DNA from: Halomonas rhizosphaerae
Lineage (GTDB): Bacteria > Pseudomonadota > Gammaproteobacteria > Pseudomonadales > Halomonadaceae
NCBI RefSeq assembly: GCF_030010555.1
Contig: NZ_JASCQP010000031.1
Coordinates: 1 to 48,257, forward strand
Length of the DNA: 48,257 nt
Direction of reading: 5' to 3'
The notes below the pieces were generated by a model that saw only the letters and a program-made list of their open reading frames with translations, ran no database searches and was not told the origin of the DNA. Below are positions 16,892 to 26,360 of this stretch, piece after piece (the first letter of the stretch is position 1; every line of letters begins with the position of its first letter). The position numbers and the translations under genes were made by a program.

Positions 16892-17526
16892 GTCATGTCT
16901 CCCAGCAGTGAGTGGCGGGGCATTGTTCAAGCAACTACTCAAAGCGCCACAGTACGGCTTTCCTCGGGCGCCAGCCCCTTCTTCCCGTCAGGTAGCTACT
17001 GCTCCCATGCTTAGGTAGCCATTGCCAACCGGGACCGTGACCAGTGCCTTGTTCGGCACTTATCGCCATGTCCTTCATTGACACTAGACCATAGGAAGAG
17101 AACCGTCTTTACGATTGCGCCGTAAACGATTCATGATACCCATCTTCTGGAGATGATTGTCTCTGGTCATGAAGGCATCCTCTGATACATCCCGCATTAG
17201 CATCATAAGGTGTGAAGCAGCTAAGGATTCATTACAGCAGAGTGTAAGAAACTCATCCTTCAGGAAAGAACGCCGCGGATCAACAGGCCTATCCCGAAAC
17301 CCTCTGGCCAGGTGTTGTCTGGAAAGTCGGCACGTAGGCAGCGCTAGATGATGTGTCTATCTCGATAGCGGAACTCGTCAAAGCCCTGGGGCACCAGGGC
17401 GCGATTTTTGCTTCATCTTGCCCTGGCAACGAACAATCGGGGGCGTACACGATTTCTGGCCTCCTGTTGTCTCGCGGGTGTTGCGAGCCGTGACCCGGCG
17501 CACTGGGCGTGTCACGATGGCGCCTG
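16892..17526. other. gap between DUF3309 and VTT genes
   Basis: About 630 bp with no supported gene. It includes the upstream regions of both flanking divergent genes and a small hairpin (AGTGCC/GGCACT, near 17041-17058). Small frames at 17157-17351 and on the minus strand at 17289-17603 have no family resemblance or good ribosome binding site. Confidence 0.45.
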
Positions 17527-18225
17527 ATGGATGACCGAGACGCCTTGATGTTCAACGACAGTCCGCCAAGCCGACCCTGGCGCTGGGTGGCGATCGGCGC
17601 CACGCTGCTGATGGCTGGCTATCTGTGGATCTGGCACTCGCCTGAACTGGCCGACGTCCAGCAATGGGCCGACGCGGCCTCCCACCACCCCGGGGTAATC
17701 ATCTCGGTGATCCTGATCATGGCGGTGACCCTGACGCTCGGCCTGCCCGGCAGCATCGGACTGTGGCTGATCGCGCCCTTCTATCCGCCGCTGGGGGCCA
17801 CCCTGATGCTGACCGTCGGCAGCGTGGCGGGCGCCCTGGGGGCCTTCTACCTCTCTTCCCGCTTCAGCGACCGCTGGACGCCCAGGGGGCTCACTCGCAA
17901 GGTCATGGTCAACCTGGAGAAGCGCAGTGATTTCCTGACCCAGTGCGCCCTGCGGGTGCTGCCGGGTTTCCCCCACTCCGTGGTCAACTTCGCCGCCGGC
18001 CTGCTGCGCCTGCCGTTGGCGACCTTCGTGTTGGCGGCCATCATCGGCCTGAGCGTTAAGTGGGCGGTCTACTCCAGCGCGATTTTCGGCGCGCTGGAGG
18101 CGGTGGAGAAGGAGGAGGCTGTCAGGCCCGACGTGATCCTGCCGCTGGTCGCGCTGACCCTGCTGCTGCTGACCGGCGCCTGGCTCAGGCGCCGGGTAGA
18201 GGCCCACGGCCACCCGCTGGGCTAG
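17527..18225 (+). CDS. VTT domain (TVP38/TMEM64, SNARE-associated DedA-like) membrane protein
   Basis: A protein of about 232 residues with five or six hydrophobic segments. The VTT/DedA-like core is seen in TLGLPGSIGLWLIAPFYPPL, then GSVAGALGAFYLSSRFSDRW and later RVLPGFPHSVVNFAAGLLRL. These proteins act in the inner membrane, with proposed lipid scramblase or transport roles. Start uncertain: GTG 17509, ATG 17527 and ATG 17548 are all in frame and none has a strong ribosome binding site. Confidence 0.82.
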   Translation: MDDRDALMFNDSPPSRPWRWVAIGATLLMAGYLWIWHSPELADVQQWADAASHHPGVIISVILIMAVTLTLGLPGSIGLWLIAPFYPPLGATLMLTVGSVAGALGAFYLSSRFSDRWTPRGLTRKVMVNLEKRSDFLTQCALRVLPGFPHSVVNFAAGLLRLPLATFVLAAIIGLSVKWAVYSSAIFGALEAVEKEEAVRPDVILPLVALTLLLLTGAWLRRRVEAHGHPLG

Positions 18226-18321
18226 AGAGAGCGCGCCTCGGTTGGGGCAGGGGGTGTGCAGGGATCACGAACGTCAGAACGTGGCGACGTACCCCAATTT
18301 CCAGGATGCGAAGAGTCGCCT

Positions 18322-18561
18322 ATGACACTATCAGCTGGCGCTGCCTGGTATCTGGTTCTCATCATTGCCGTCGTTGCGCCGGGGTGTTCGTCGCACGGTG
18401 TCTATCCCGTCGAATGGGGCGGCTTCTCGCCGGTCGCGGGCGATGATAGCTGCCCCTCGCTCACGGGCGTCTATCAGAACGCGGGGGAGCTCGACCGAAT
18501 GGCACCGCTTCCCGCCGGTGGAATCGGGTGGCATTCGGTCGTTTCGCCAGTGAGCAGGTGA
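18322..18561 (+). CDS. small predicted lipoprotein, possibly truncated
   Basis: A 79-residue frame with a lipoprotein signal: hydrophobic WYLVLIIAVV followed by lipobox VAPGC, cysteine near residue 22. The mature part (DSCPSLTGVYQNAGE) resembles the start of larger lipoproteins that begin C-P-x-L-x-G-x-Y-x-N-x-G-E. The frame ends about 24 residues later, so the gene may be cut short. Located between the VTT gene and the convergent Sel1 protein gene. Confidence 0.55.
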   Translation: MTLSAGAAWYLVLIIAVVAPGCSSHGVYPVEWGGFSPVAGDDSCPSLTGVYQNAGELDRMAPLPAGGIGWHSVVSPVSR

Positions 18562-18596
18562 GGGCGACCTCGCCTGGAGCGGGTCGATACAGGCGC

Positions 18597-19904
18597 CTAC
18601 TCCTCCAGCCTGATCCGACGCAGGGTGTAGTCGCCCCCCTGGTTTGCCAGCATGAAGCCCTGGAAGGGGTCGCGCAGGCCATTGTCCTGCACACGCAGCA
18701 GTCGCTGGTCATCCACGCGAACCTGCATCTGTCCGTTATCGTCGCGGGTCCAGACGATGCGGTGGAAGCGGCCGTCCTCGAGGTCGAGACTGGCTTCGTG
18801 GCGGGCGATCACCTCTGCGCTTCCGGACATCAGCCTGACCAGGCTGAGCCCGGGGCGCGAGCCGGGCGTGTAGACCAGGCGATAGCCGGTGCCGTTGGGC
18901 CGGTTGCCCTGGAAGACCCCGAGTTCCAGGCTGCCAGGCCGCTGCCGGGAGGTGATGTCCAGTTCCATCCTGAAGGCGTTGTCGACCGGCCCATTGACGA
19001 AGATGCGCGCCGGTTCCACGGGGACAGGCACCTCGTCCTGCCGGGCATTGCCCGTCTGCTCGAGGATCAGCGCGAGCATCGCCAGGCCGATCTCCTCCGG
19101 CCGATCGGAGCTGAGACTCCGTGATTCTCGATCGGTCGTGCGCCGTGTCTCCACGATGCTGCGCAATCCATTCTCATCGACCTCGAAGTCGCCGCTGAGC
19201 ACCGTCCAGGGAGGATCGCGACGGTAATCGCCGTCGCTGAAGTCGTCCTGCAGGGCGACCCGAGACTCGGCGGCGGGTGGCGGCTCGGAGGGGGCCGCCA
19301 CGTCCTGTCTCTGCGTCTCGCGCAGGCGCTTCAGCAGGTCGGCCGAAGCGCGGCCGTCCTGGGCCATGTCCCTGTCGGCCTGATACTCGCGTATCGCACT
19401 GCGGGTGCGGCGTCCCATGGCGCCATCCACCGGACCGGCGTCATAGCCGAGCCGATTGAGTTCGCGCTGTATCTCGGCTACGCCTTGCCGATCCGACAGG
19501 GTCTCGATGTCGGGCCGCGCTCGCTGCCCCGCCTGCGAGGAAGCGGCCTCTTCCGGTTGCCAGCCGCGTGTCGCCTGCTGCGCCTCGGCGACCTGTCCGG
19601 CCGTCATGCGTTCGGCCAGCGAATCGCGTGCCTCGGCGGCATGGCGGTGGCCGCGGGCCGCGGCCAGGTTGTACCACTTGTGGGCCTGGACGAAATCCTG
19701 GGCTGTTCCGTTGCCGGCCTCGTGCAGGCGGCCCAGCATGTACTGGGCATCGGCATCGCCGCTTCTGGCCGCGTCGCCGAACGCCTGCAGTGCCTGGCGG
19801 TACTCCTGCCGCTCGTAGTAGCGCATGCCGTCGGTGTAATCGGCGCTGGCCAGTCCCACGGAGCCGAAGAGGATAAGACTGAGTACGAGTCCCTTGATGA
19901 TCAT
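18597..19904 (-). CDS. Sel1-repeat / peptidoglycan-binding-like exported protein
   Basis: A 435-residue protein with signal peptide (MIIKGLVLSLILFGSVGLAS, ending ASA). Residues about 25-95 hold Sel1/TPR-like repeats (DADAQYMLGRLHEAGNGTAQ, AHKWYNLAAARGHRHAAEA). Residues about 135-195 hold a PG_binding_1-like unit (IQRELNRLGYDAGPVDGAMG, RTRSAIREYQAD). The remaining ~220 residues look like a beta-rich laminin-G/DUF-type domain of unknown function. GGAGG precedes ATG 19904. Likely periplasmic, possibly envelope-associated. Confidence 0.82.
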   Translation of the reverse strand: MIIKGLVLSLILFGSVGLASADYTDGMRYYERQEYRQALQAFGDAARSGDADAQYMLGRLHEAGNGTAQDFVQAHKWYNLAAARGHRHAAEARDSLAERMTAGQVAEAQQATRGWQPEEAASSQAGQRARPDIETLSDRQGVAEIQRELNRLGYDAGPVDGAMGRRTRSAIREYQADRDMAQDGRASADLLKRLRETQRQDVAAPSEPPPAAESRVALQDDFSDGDYRRDPPWTVLSGDFEVDENGLRSIVETRRTTDRESRSLSSDRPEEIGLAMLALILEQTGNARQDEVPVPVEPARIFVNGPVDNAFRMELDITSRQRPGSLELGVFQGNRPNGTGYRLVYTPGSRPGLSLVRLMSGSAEVIARHEASLDLEDGRFHRIVWTRDDNGQMQVRVDDQRLLRVQDNGLRDPFQGFMLANQGGDYTLRRIRLEE

Positions 19905-20009
19905 GGTTGTGCCTCCAGTGAACGGGCTTTTCATCCCTAACATCAGGATAGGCAAGATGCGTGATGACGCAGGCCGAATGGTGCTGACCGGTCGAGTCAG
20001 GTGAAAGGC

Positions 20010-20510
20010 TTAGCTGTTCAACCTCCCCAACCACACTACCTCCAGCCGGAAGGGGCCCGGACGCCGGTCGGCGATGAGAAACCCCACCTGCCGGATCGCC
20101 GCGGGGTCGAGCGGCGGGGCATCCTCCAGCCGCCGGCCGCGGAATACCGCCTCGAAGTCGTGCCAGGGCAGGGTGACATGCTGCCACTCGCCGGCCTCGG
20201 GCTCGAAGATCGCCCGGTAAGCCGCGCCCTGTGGCAGCTGCTCGGTATAGAGGCGAAGCTGGTGGCGGCGGCCGTCACCGCGGACGAATAGCGTCACCCC
20301 CGCGGCGTCGCTCAGGTCGAACGGCTCGGGCTCGCGGCGCACCGAGGCGAAACCGCCGTTGTTTTCAAGCGAGGTCTCGCCGCTGAACACCCCGATGCCA
20401 TCTTCCACCTGCAGGCTGCCGCGGGAGATGCCGCCCATCACGTCGTCGTTGATGGCTCGCCAGCGCGGCGCCTCATCCGCGTGCTGAAAGTCGATCAGGC
20501 GTGCTGTCAT
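20010..20510 (-). CDS. CIA30 family protein
   Basis: A 166-residue protein of the CIA30 (complex I intermediate-associated protein 30) family. The signature WRAINDDVMGGISRGSLQVE is near the N-terminus, followed by FSGETSLENNGGFASVR and a jelly-roll-like beta pattern up to RPGPFRLEVVWLG. Bacterial members are of unknown role despite the mitochondrial name. GAGG lies before ATG 20510. Divergent from the nitroreductase-like gene, with 127 bp between starts. Confidence 0.9.
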   Translation of the reverse strand: MTARLIDFQHADEAPRWRAINDDVMGGISRGSLQVEDGIGVFSGETSLENNGGFASVRREPEPFDLSDAAGVTLFVRGDGRRHQLRLYTEQLPQGAAYRAIFEPEAGEWQHVTLPWHDFEAVFRGRRLEDAPPLDPAAIRQVGFLIADRRPGPFRLEVVWLGRLNS

Positions 20511-20637
20511 TGGGGGCCTCCGGGGTCGCGTGTCGCCAGTTGTCCAGCATGCCTGCCATGCCACGCGCTGTCTTCTCTGCTGGCGGGATCCTGGGCGATA
20601 CTCATCCGCAGCATCGGTCAACGATCGCGAGGGCATC

Positions 20638-21666
20638 ATGACCTACGACGAGGCGGTGAAACGCACCTGGACCGTGGATGAGGGACCGGCGCAGGAAGAG
20701 GCCGAGCACTTCAAAACGCTCATCCGCTACGCCACCCTGGCGCCCTCGGGCCACAACACCCAATGCTGGCGGTTCGGGGTAGAGGAGGGCGCCATCCGCA
20801 TCCAGCCGGACCTGACCCGGCGCACGCCGGTGGTCGACCCCGACGACCATCACCTCTATGCGTCGCTCGGCTGCGCCACCGAGAACCTCTGCCTGGCCGC
20901 CCGTGCGAGGGGGCTCTCCGCCCAGGCCGAGTTCCGGCCGCACGGCGACGGCGAGATCCGGGTGACTCTCACGCCCGGCGAGGCCGAGGCGTCGCCGCTG
21001 TTCGAGGCCATCGCCTCACGGCAGTGCACGCGCAGCGACTACGACGGCACGCCGCTCTCCGCCGAGGATCTGGCCATGCTCGAGGCGGCGGGCAGCGGGA
21101 ACGGCGTCTCGGTGGTGTTGCTCACCGAGCGCGAGGCCATCGAACGGGCGCTGGCGTTCATCCTGGACGCCAACACCCGGCAACTGGAGAATCCCGCTTT
21201 CCGGCGCGAGCTCGAGGCGTGGATCCGCTTCAATGACGCCGAGGCGGTGGCCAGGGGCGATGGCCTGAGCGGCCGGGCCACCGGCAACCCCCAGGCGCCG
21301 CGCTGGCTGGGGAAGTACCTGATGCGTGCCACGTTGCGGCCGAAGCCGGAGAACGCCAAGCTGGCCCGCCAGGTGCGCAGCGCCGCCGGCCTGGCGGTGT
21401 TCGTCTCGTCGGTGGATGACCGGGCGCACTGGGTCGAGGCCGGCCGCTGCTACCAGCGCTTCGCCCTGCAGGCCACGGCGCTGGGCGTTCGCAACGCCTT
21501 CGTCAACCAGCCGGTGGAGGAGGCGAGCGTGCGCCCCGAGTTCGCCCGGGCGCTGGGGCTGGCCGGCGGGCGACCCGACCTGGTGGTGCGCTTCGGCCGC
21601 GGTCCGGCCATGCCGCGCTCGTTGCGCCGCCCGGTGGAGCGCGTGATGCAGCAGGGGGAGGCGTGA
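20638..21666 (+). CDS. nitroreductase family protein (Acg-like)
   Basis: A 342-residue protein with nitroreductase-fold features: LIRYATLAPSGHNTQCWRFG near the N-terminus (flavin-contact region), LGCATENLCLAARARGLSAQ in the middle and IASRQCTRSDYDGTPLS. The length and duplicated fold resemble Acg/Rv3127-like proteins, which may store or sequester flavin rather than reduce nitro compounds. The downstream CPBP gene starts within the stop codon (GTGATG at 21663-21668), so the two are probably coupled. Confidence 0.85.
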   Translation: MTYDEAVKRTWTVDEGPAQEEAEHFKTLIRYATLAPSGHNTQCWRFGVEEGAIRIQPDLTRRTPVVDPDDHHLYASLGCATENLCLAARARGLSAQAEFRPHGDGEIRVTLTPGEAEASPLFEAIASRQCTRSDYDGTPLSAEDLAMLEAAGSGNGVSVVLLTEREAIERALAFILDANTRQLENPAFRRELEAWIRFNDAEAVARGDGLSGRATGNPQAPRWLGKYLMRATLRPKPENAKLARQVRSAAGLAVFVSSVDDRAHWVEAGRCYQRFALQATALGVRNAFVNQPVEEASVRPEFARALGLAGGRPDLVVRFGRGPAMPRSLRRPVERVMQQGEA

Positions 21667-22454
21667 TGCGCGAACGCGCGCTCCTGCCTTTCCTGGTCAT
21701 CACCTTCACGATCGCCTGGGGTGTCCTCGCCGGCTACCTGTTCCTCAACGCGCCGATGAGCCGTGCGTTCGGCCCCATCACCGGCCATCATCCGCTGTTC
21801 TATCTGGCGGTCTATGCGCCGGCCATCGCGGCGCTGCTCGTCGTCTTCCACGGCGAGGGGGCCGTCGGCGTGCGTCGCCTGCTGGCGCGGCTCTTGTTGT
21901 GGCGCGCCTCCCTCGGCTGGTACGCGTTCCTGTTGCTGGGGGTGCCGCTGGTCTTCTATGCGGCGGCCCTGCTGCAGGGTTGGCGATTCGGCAACCCGCC
22001 CGACTTCGCGTCGCTATCCGCCTGGCTGGTGGCCGCGCTGCTGATGGTCATCAAGGGGCCCGTGGAGGAGCTCGGCTGGCGAGGGGTGGCGCTTCCGCTG
22101 CTGCAGCGCCGCGTCACGCCCTTCTGGGCCGCGATCCTCCTGGGGTTGATCTGGGGCATCTGGCACCTGCCGGCGTTCTTCCTCGGTGGAACGCCGCAGG
22201 GGGCCTGGTCCTTCCTGCCGTTCCTGGTCGGCGCCTTGGCGCTCAGCCTCATCGTCACGCCGATGTTCAATGCCTCGCGGGGCAGCCTGCTGCTGCCGGT
22301 CCTGTTCCACTTCCAGCTGATCAACCCGCTGTGGCCGGATGCCCAGCCGCTCGAGAACCTGCTGTTCCTGGCGGTGGCCGTGGGCGTCGTCTGGCACCAC
22401 CGCCAGACCATGTTCTGCCGCGAGGGGGCCGTCACGGCGGTGGTCCCGAAATGA
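21666..22454 (+). CDS. CPBP family intramembrane metalloprotease (CAAX protease-like)
   Basis: A 262-residue membrane protein with about seven or eight hydrophobic segments. The CPBP motifs are present: EELGWRG (motif 1), later WGIWHLPAFFLGG (motif 2) and the HFQLIN histidine (motif 3), giving the glutamates and histidines of the intramembrane active site. Family roles include prenyl-protein processing in eukaryotes and bacteriocin maturation or immunity in bacteria. It is coupled to the nitroreductase gene; a GTG directly before the ATG is also possible as start. Confidence 0.88.
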   Translation: MRERALLPFLVITFTIAWGVLAGYLFLNAPMSRAFGPITGHHPLFYLAVYAPAIAALLVVFHGEGAVGVRRLLARLLLWRASLGWYAFLLLGVPLVFYAAALLQGWRFGNPPDFASLSAWLVAALLMVIKGPVEELGWRGVALPLLQRRVTPFWAAILLGLIWGIWHLPAFFLGGTPQGAWSFLPFLVGALALSLIVTPMFNASRGSLLLPVLFHFQLINPLWPDAQPLENLLFLAVAVGVVWHHRQTMFCREGAVTAVVPK

Positions 22455-22568
22455 GCGCACCCTGTCCATGCCTCGTCCCGCCGCCGCGGCGTCTCACTGC
22501 TTGAGCGAGCCATCTGCTGGATCCTGATGCAGCCTATGCCCTTCATTCCCACCCAATTGGAGACACCC

Positions 22569-23366
22569 ATGACCGTGGTTGACCACCAAGGCATCCAGAT
22601 CGCCTTCGAGGACAGAGGGGTGGGGCACCCCGTCGTCCTCGGCCACAGTTTTCTATGCTCGGGCGAGATGTGGCGCGAGCAGGTGCCCGTGCTGGCCGAT
22701 CGCTACCGCGTCATCAACCCCGACTTCCGGGGGCATGGCCAGTCGAGCCACCTCACGGATCGCTTCTCCCTCTATGATGCCGTCGACGACGTCATCGCCG
22801 TGATGGACGCGCTCGGCATCGAGCGGGCGTTCTGGTGTGGCCTCTCCATCGGGGGGATGGTGGCGCTTCGCGCCGCGCTGAGCCACCCGGAGCGGGTGGC
22901 CGGTCTCATCCTCATGGATACGGATGCCGGCGCGGAAACCGCATGGCACAAGGTGAAGTACCGTGCCATGGGCGCCGGGGCTCGAGCCATCGGCTTTCGC
23001 CCCTTGCTGCCGGCCATCTCGGGGCTGATGTTCGGCGCCACCACCCGGCACAAGAACCGCCCCCTGGTCGAGGAGTGGAAGGCGCAGTTCGCCGGCAACC
23101 ACGTCCCCTCCGCGCTGCTGTGCCTGGACGCGCTGATCCGGCGGGACTCGGTCCTCGATCGCCTGCACGAGATCCAGGTGCCGGCGCTCGTTCTCGTGGG
23201 AGAGGAGGATCGCTCCCTGCCGGTGGCGCTCTCCCGACGGATCCACGAGCGGCTACCCGACTCCACCTTCCAGGTGATCCCGGGCGCCGGTCACCTGTCG
23301 GCCCTCGAGCAGCCGGCACGGGTCAACGAGGCCATTACCGGGTTTCTGGCGACCCAGGCGAAGTGA
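22569..23366 (+). CDS. alpha/beta fold hydrolase
   Basis: A 265-residue alpha/beta hydrolase. The nucleophile elbow is GLSIGG (serine near residue 96), the oxyanion region is GHSFLCSGEMW, the acid is in VGEEDRSLP, and the catalytic histidine is in PGAGHLSALEQP. It resembles 3-oxoadipate enol-lactonase/haloperoxidase-like enzymes; the substrate is unknown. TTGGAG precedes ATG 22569; the frame opens further upstream without support. Confidence 0.9.
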   Translation: MTVVDHQGIQIAFEDRGVGHPVVLGHSFLCSGEMWREQVPVLADRYRVINPDFRGHGQSSHLTDRFSLYDAVDDVIAVMDALGIERAFWCGLSIGGMVALRAALSHPERVAGLILMDTDAGAETAWHKVKYRAMGAGARAIGFRPLLPAISGLMFGATTRHKNRPLVEEWKAQFAGNHVPSALLCLDALIRRDSVLDRLHEIQVPALVLVGEEDRSLPVALSRRIHERLPDSTFQVIPGAGHLSALEQPARVNEAITGFLATQAK

Positions 23367-23648
23367 GCTGATACCGTCTGTTATGCCTGAACGGTCGGAC
23401 CGGCCATCGCGCCGGGCATCTTCGACAAGCACCTGGGCAGGGCAGCTTCGATGCCAGCGGGCAAGTGCCTGCCCAGGGCCGCGGCCAGCAGCGGCCGCCA
23501 TGGCCTGGGGCCTCTATGCCGCCTCTCGTTCGCATCAGGCCAAATCCTGCGCAACGGGCTAGATTATACTTTCGGGTGTGGCCGAAGGCGTGGCCTGAAA
23601 AGAAAGCATAATCAGCATGTTGTGTTATCAATTGCGAAGGCGGTCAAG

Positions 23649-25313
23649 ATGCTCGAGAGCGTGTTTGCCCAGATCGGGATGGTCCTCGGCCTCGCCGTGT
23701 TGGGAGGTGCACTGGCGCAGTTGCTGCGCCAGCCGCTGATCGTCGCCTTCATCGGCGTGGGCATCCTGCTCGGGCCTTCGGGCTTGAGCCTGGTGGAGCA
23801 ACGCACCGAGATCGAGCTGTTCGCCCGGCTCGGCATTGCCCTGTTGTTGTTCGTGGTGGGGCTGAAGCTCGACCTGCACATCATTCGGACCGTGGGGCCG
23901 GTGGCGCTCGCCTCCGGCCTGGGCCAGGTGGTGTTCACCTCGGCGGTGGGTTACGTCATCGCGCTATGGCTCGGCATGTCACCGGTGACCGCCCTCTACG
24001 TGGCCGTGGCCCTGACCTTTTCCAGTACCATCATCATCGTCAAGCTGCTGTCCGACAAGCGGGAGGTGGACTCCCTGCATGGTCGGATCGCGGTCGGCTT
24101 CCTGATCGTGCAGGACATCGTGGTGGTCCTGGTCATGATCGGCCTGACCGCCTACGGCCAGGCCGACGGCGACGTCAACATGGGCTGGGAGGCCCTGAAA
24201 GTCCTGCTGACAGGTGCCGCCATGCTGTCGGGGGTGGCCCTGTTGATGCGCTATGTCCTGCCGGGGCTGCTGCATCGACTGGCCCACTCGTCGGAACTCT
24301 TGATGCTCTTCGCCATCGCCTGGGCGGTACTGGGTGCCATGGCAGGGGAGGCCCTCGGGTTTAGCAAGGAAGTCGGGGCCTTCCTCGCCGGTGTGTCCAT
24401 CGCCTCGACACCCTATCGTGAGCAGGTGGCGTCACGCCTGGTGAGCCTTCGCGATTTCCTGCTACTGTTCTTCTTCATTGAGCTGGGGGCGACCCTGGAC
24501 CTGGGGACGCTGGGGGCACAGCTCGGGGCCTCGGCGGTCCTTTCGCTGTTCGTACTGGTCGGCAATCCGCTGATCGTCATGGCCATCATGGGCTACATGG
24601 GCTATCGCAAGCGTACGGGCTTCCTCGCCGGCCTCACCGTGGCCCAGATCAGCGAGTTCTCCCTGATCCTGGCGGCGATGGGCCTGGCCCTGGGTCACCT
24701 GCAACAGGAGACGGTGGGGCTGATCACCCTCGTTGGCCTGATCACCATCAGCGTGTCCACCTACATGATCCTCTATTCGCATGCCCTCTATGAGCGCCTG
24801 GCGCCCAGGCTCTCGATCTTCGAGCGCCATGTACCGCACAGGGAACTCGATGACCTGGTGGGTGACAACAATGAGGTGGACGTCCTGCTGATCGGGCTGG
24901 GTCGCTATGGCGCGGCCCTTGCGGCAGACCTCAGGCAGCGGGGCTGTCGTCTCCTGGCGGTGGATTTCGATCCCACCACCGTCCAGCAACATGCACGCGA
25001 CCGATACCGGGTGTGCTACGGGGATGCGGAAGATCCGGAGTTCCTGGCCACCCTGCCGCTGCACCAGGCTCGCTGGGTCGTCAGCACCGTCCGGGACCCC
25101 GTCATCAACCGCACGCTGCTGCATGGCCTTCGCCAGCAGGGGTTCGCGGGGAAGGTGGCGGTCTCCGTCTCCCAGCCTCGGGAAGCCCAACGGTTCGAGC
25201 AGGAGGGCGTGGATCTGGTGCTGGTGCCTTACGCAGACGCCGCAAGGGAGGCCGCCATCCGGGTGATGGCGCCCCAGGCGTCGGTCGAATCCCGTGGAGG
25301 GGAGAACGCATGA
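23649..25313 (+). CDS. CPA2 family monovalent cation:proton antiporter with TrkA-N domain
   Basis: A 554-residue Kef-type protein. About 12 membrane segments cover residues 1-380, with ALTFSSTIIIVKLLSDKREV and AVGFLIVQDIVVVLVMIGLT typical of the CPA2 core. Residues about 415-550 form a cytosolic Rossmann TrkA-N (RCK) domain with VLLIGLGRYGAALAADLR and VDFDP. Such proteins exchange potassium or sodium for protons and are gated by nucleotides. The next gene, a tandem Usp protein, overlaps by ATGA, so antiporter and nucleotide-binding stress protein are coupled. The frame extends upstream of ATG 23649 without support. Confidence 0.92.
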   Translation: MLESVFAQIGMVLGLAVLGGALAQLLRQPLIVAFIGVGILLGPSGLSLVEQRTEIELFARLGIALLLFVVGLKLDLHIIRTVGPVALASGLGQVVFTSAVGYVIALWLGMSPVTALYVAVALTFSSTIIIVKLLSDKREVDSLHGRIAVGFLIVQDIVVVLVMIGLTAYGQADGDVNMGWEALKVLLTGAAMLSGVALLMRYVLPGLLHRLAHSSELLMLFAIAWAVLGAMAGEALGFSKEVGAFLAGVSIASTPYREQVASRLVSLRDFLLLFFFIELGATLDLGTLGAQLGASAVLSLFVLVGNPLIVMAIMGYMGYRKRTGFLAGLTVAQISEFSLILAAMGLALGHLQQETVGLITLVGLITISVSTYMILYSHALYERLAPRLSIFERHVPHRELDDLVGDNNEVDVLLIGLGRYGAALAADLRQRGCRLLAVDFDPTTVQQHARDRYRVCYGDAEDPEFLATLPLHQARWVVSTVRDPVINRTLLHGLRQQGFAGKVAVSVSQPREAQRFEQEGVDLVLVPYADAAREAAIRVMAPQASVESRGGENA

Positions 25314-26275
25314 AACGCTTCCGAAACATCCTCTATGTCGTCGAGCCGTCCGTCTCCCAGGAGGCCGGGCTCGCCCGGGCGGTGTCGCTGGCGGAGAATA
25401 ACCAGGCAATGCTGACCCTCATCGATGTCATCCCCGAGGAGATGCTGGACCTCTCCCTGGTGCCCCGTGGACCATCAGCCGTCGAGTTCAGGGACGCGGT
25501 GATGGCCGAGCGCCGGACTTGGATCGAGTCGCTGATCGTCCCCCATGCCGATCGGGTCGCCTGCCATATCGAGGTGCTGACCGGGATCACGTTCATCGAG
25601 GTCATTCGGGCGGTGCTGCGGGATGACCATGATCTCGTGATCAAGACGGCGGAAAACCCGGAGTGGAGCCGGCTGCTGTTCGGCAGCGATGACATGCACC
25701 TGATGCGCAAGTGCCCCTGTCCGGTATGGCTGATGAAGCCGGGGGAAAGGCCCGACTACCGCTGCATCGTCGCGGCCGTCGATGTCGATGTCCATCGTGC
25801 CGTGCCCGACGAACAGGTGCTGAACGACAGCATCCTGGACCTTGCCTTCTCTCTGGCCCTGTCGGACTTCGCCGAGCTTCATCTCGTGCATGCCTGGGAT
25901 GCGCCGGAAGCCGGTTTCGTGGGCATCTGGGCCAACGATCCCGATACGACGGAGCGACACATCGTCGAGATGGAACAGTCCCGTCACCAGGTCGGCATGG
26001 ACAGGCTGACGTATCGACTTCGCGAGCGCATCGGTTCGGAAGCCTATGACTACCTGTCTCCCCGGGTCCACTTGACCATGGGGTCGGCGCGAAAACAGAT
26101 TCCCCAACTGGTCGAGAAGCTGAAGGCGGACCTGGTCGTGATGGGGACGGTGGCGCGAACCGGCATCCCTGGTTTCATCATCGGCAACACCGCCGAGGCG
26201 GTGCTCCATCAACTGCAGTGTTCGGTGCTGGCGCTGAAGCCGCCGAGTTTCGTCTCGCCGGTCACCCTGAAGTGA
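25310..26275 (+). CDS. universal stress protein, tandem Usp domains (UspE-like)
   Basis: A 321-residue protein with two Usp domains. The first (1-~150, KRFRNILYVVEPSVSQEAGL) has a degenerate nucleotide site. The second (~155-315) has the ATP-binding pattern G-2x-G-9x-G-N/T in MGTVARTGIPGFIIGNTAEA. GGAGGGGAG lies before the ATG, which overlaps the antiporter stop. Linkage to a CPA2 antiporter suggests ion or pH stress regulation, by inference. Confidence 0.9.
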   Translation: MKRFRNILYVVEPSVSQEAGLARAVSLAENNQAMLTLIDVIPEEMLDLSLVPRGPSAVEFRDAVMAERRTWIESLIVPHADRVACHIEVLTGITFIEVIRAVLRDDHDLVIKTAENPEWSRLLFGSDDMHLMRKCPCPVWLMKPGERPDYRCIVAAVDVDVHRAVPDEQVLNDSILDLAFSLALSDFAELHLVHAWDAPEAGFVGIWANDPDTTERHIVEMEQSRHQVGMDRLTYRLRERIGSEAYDYLSPRVHLTMGSARKQIPQLVEKLKADLVVMGTVARTGIPGFIIGNTAEAVLHQLQCSVLALKPPSFVSPVTLK

Positions 26276-26360
26276 TCCTGGTCCCGGGGCGACCCATGGT
26301 CGATTGCCGTGACGCCCTCGACCGCCGGCCGCCCGTGAAGGCGTGTGCCGCCCATGCCGC

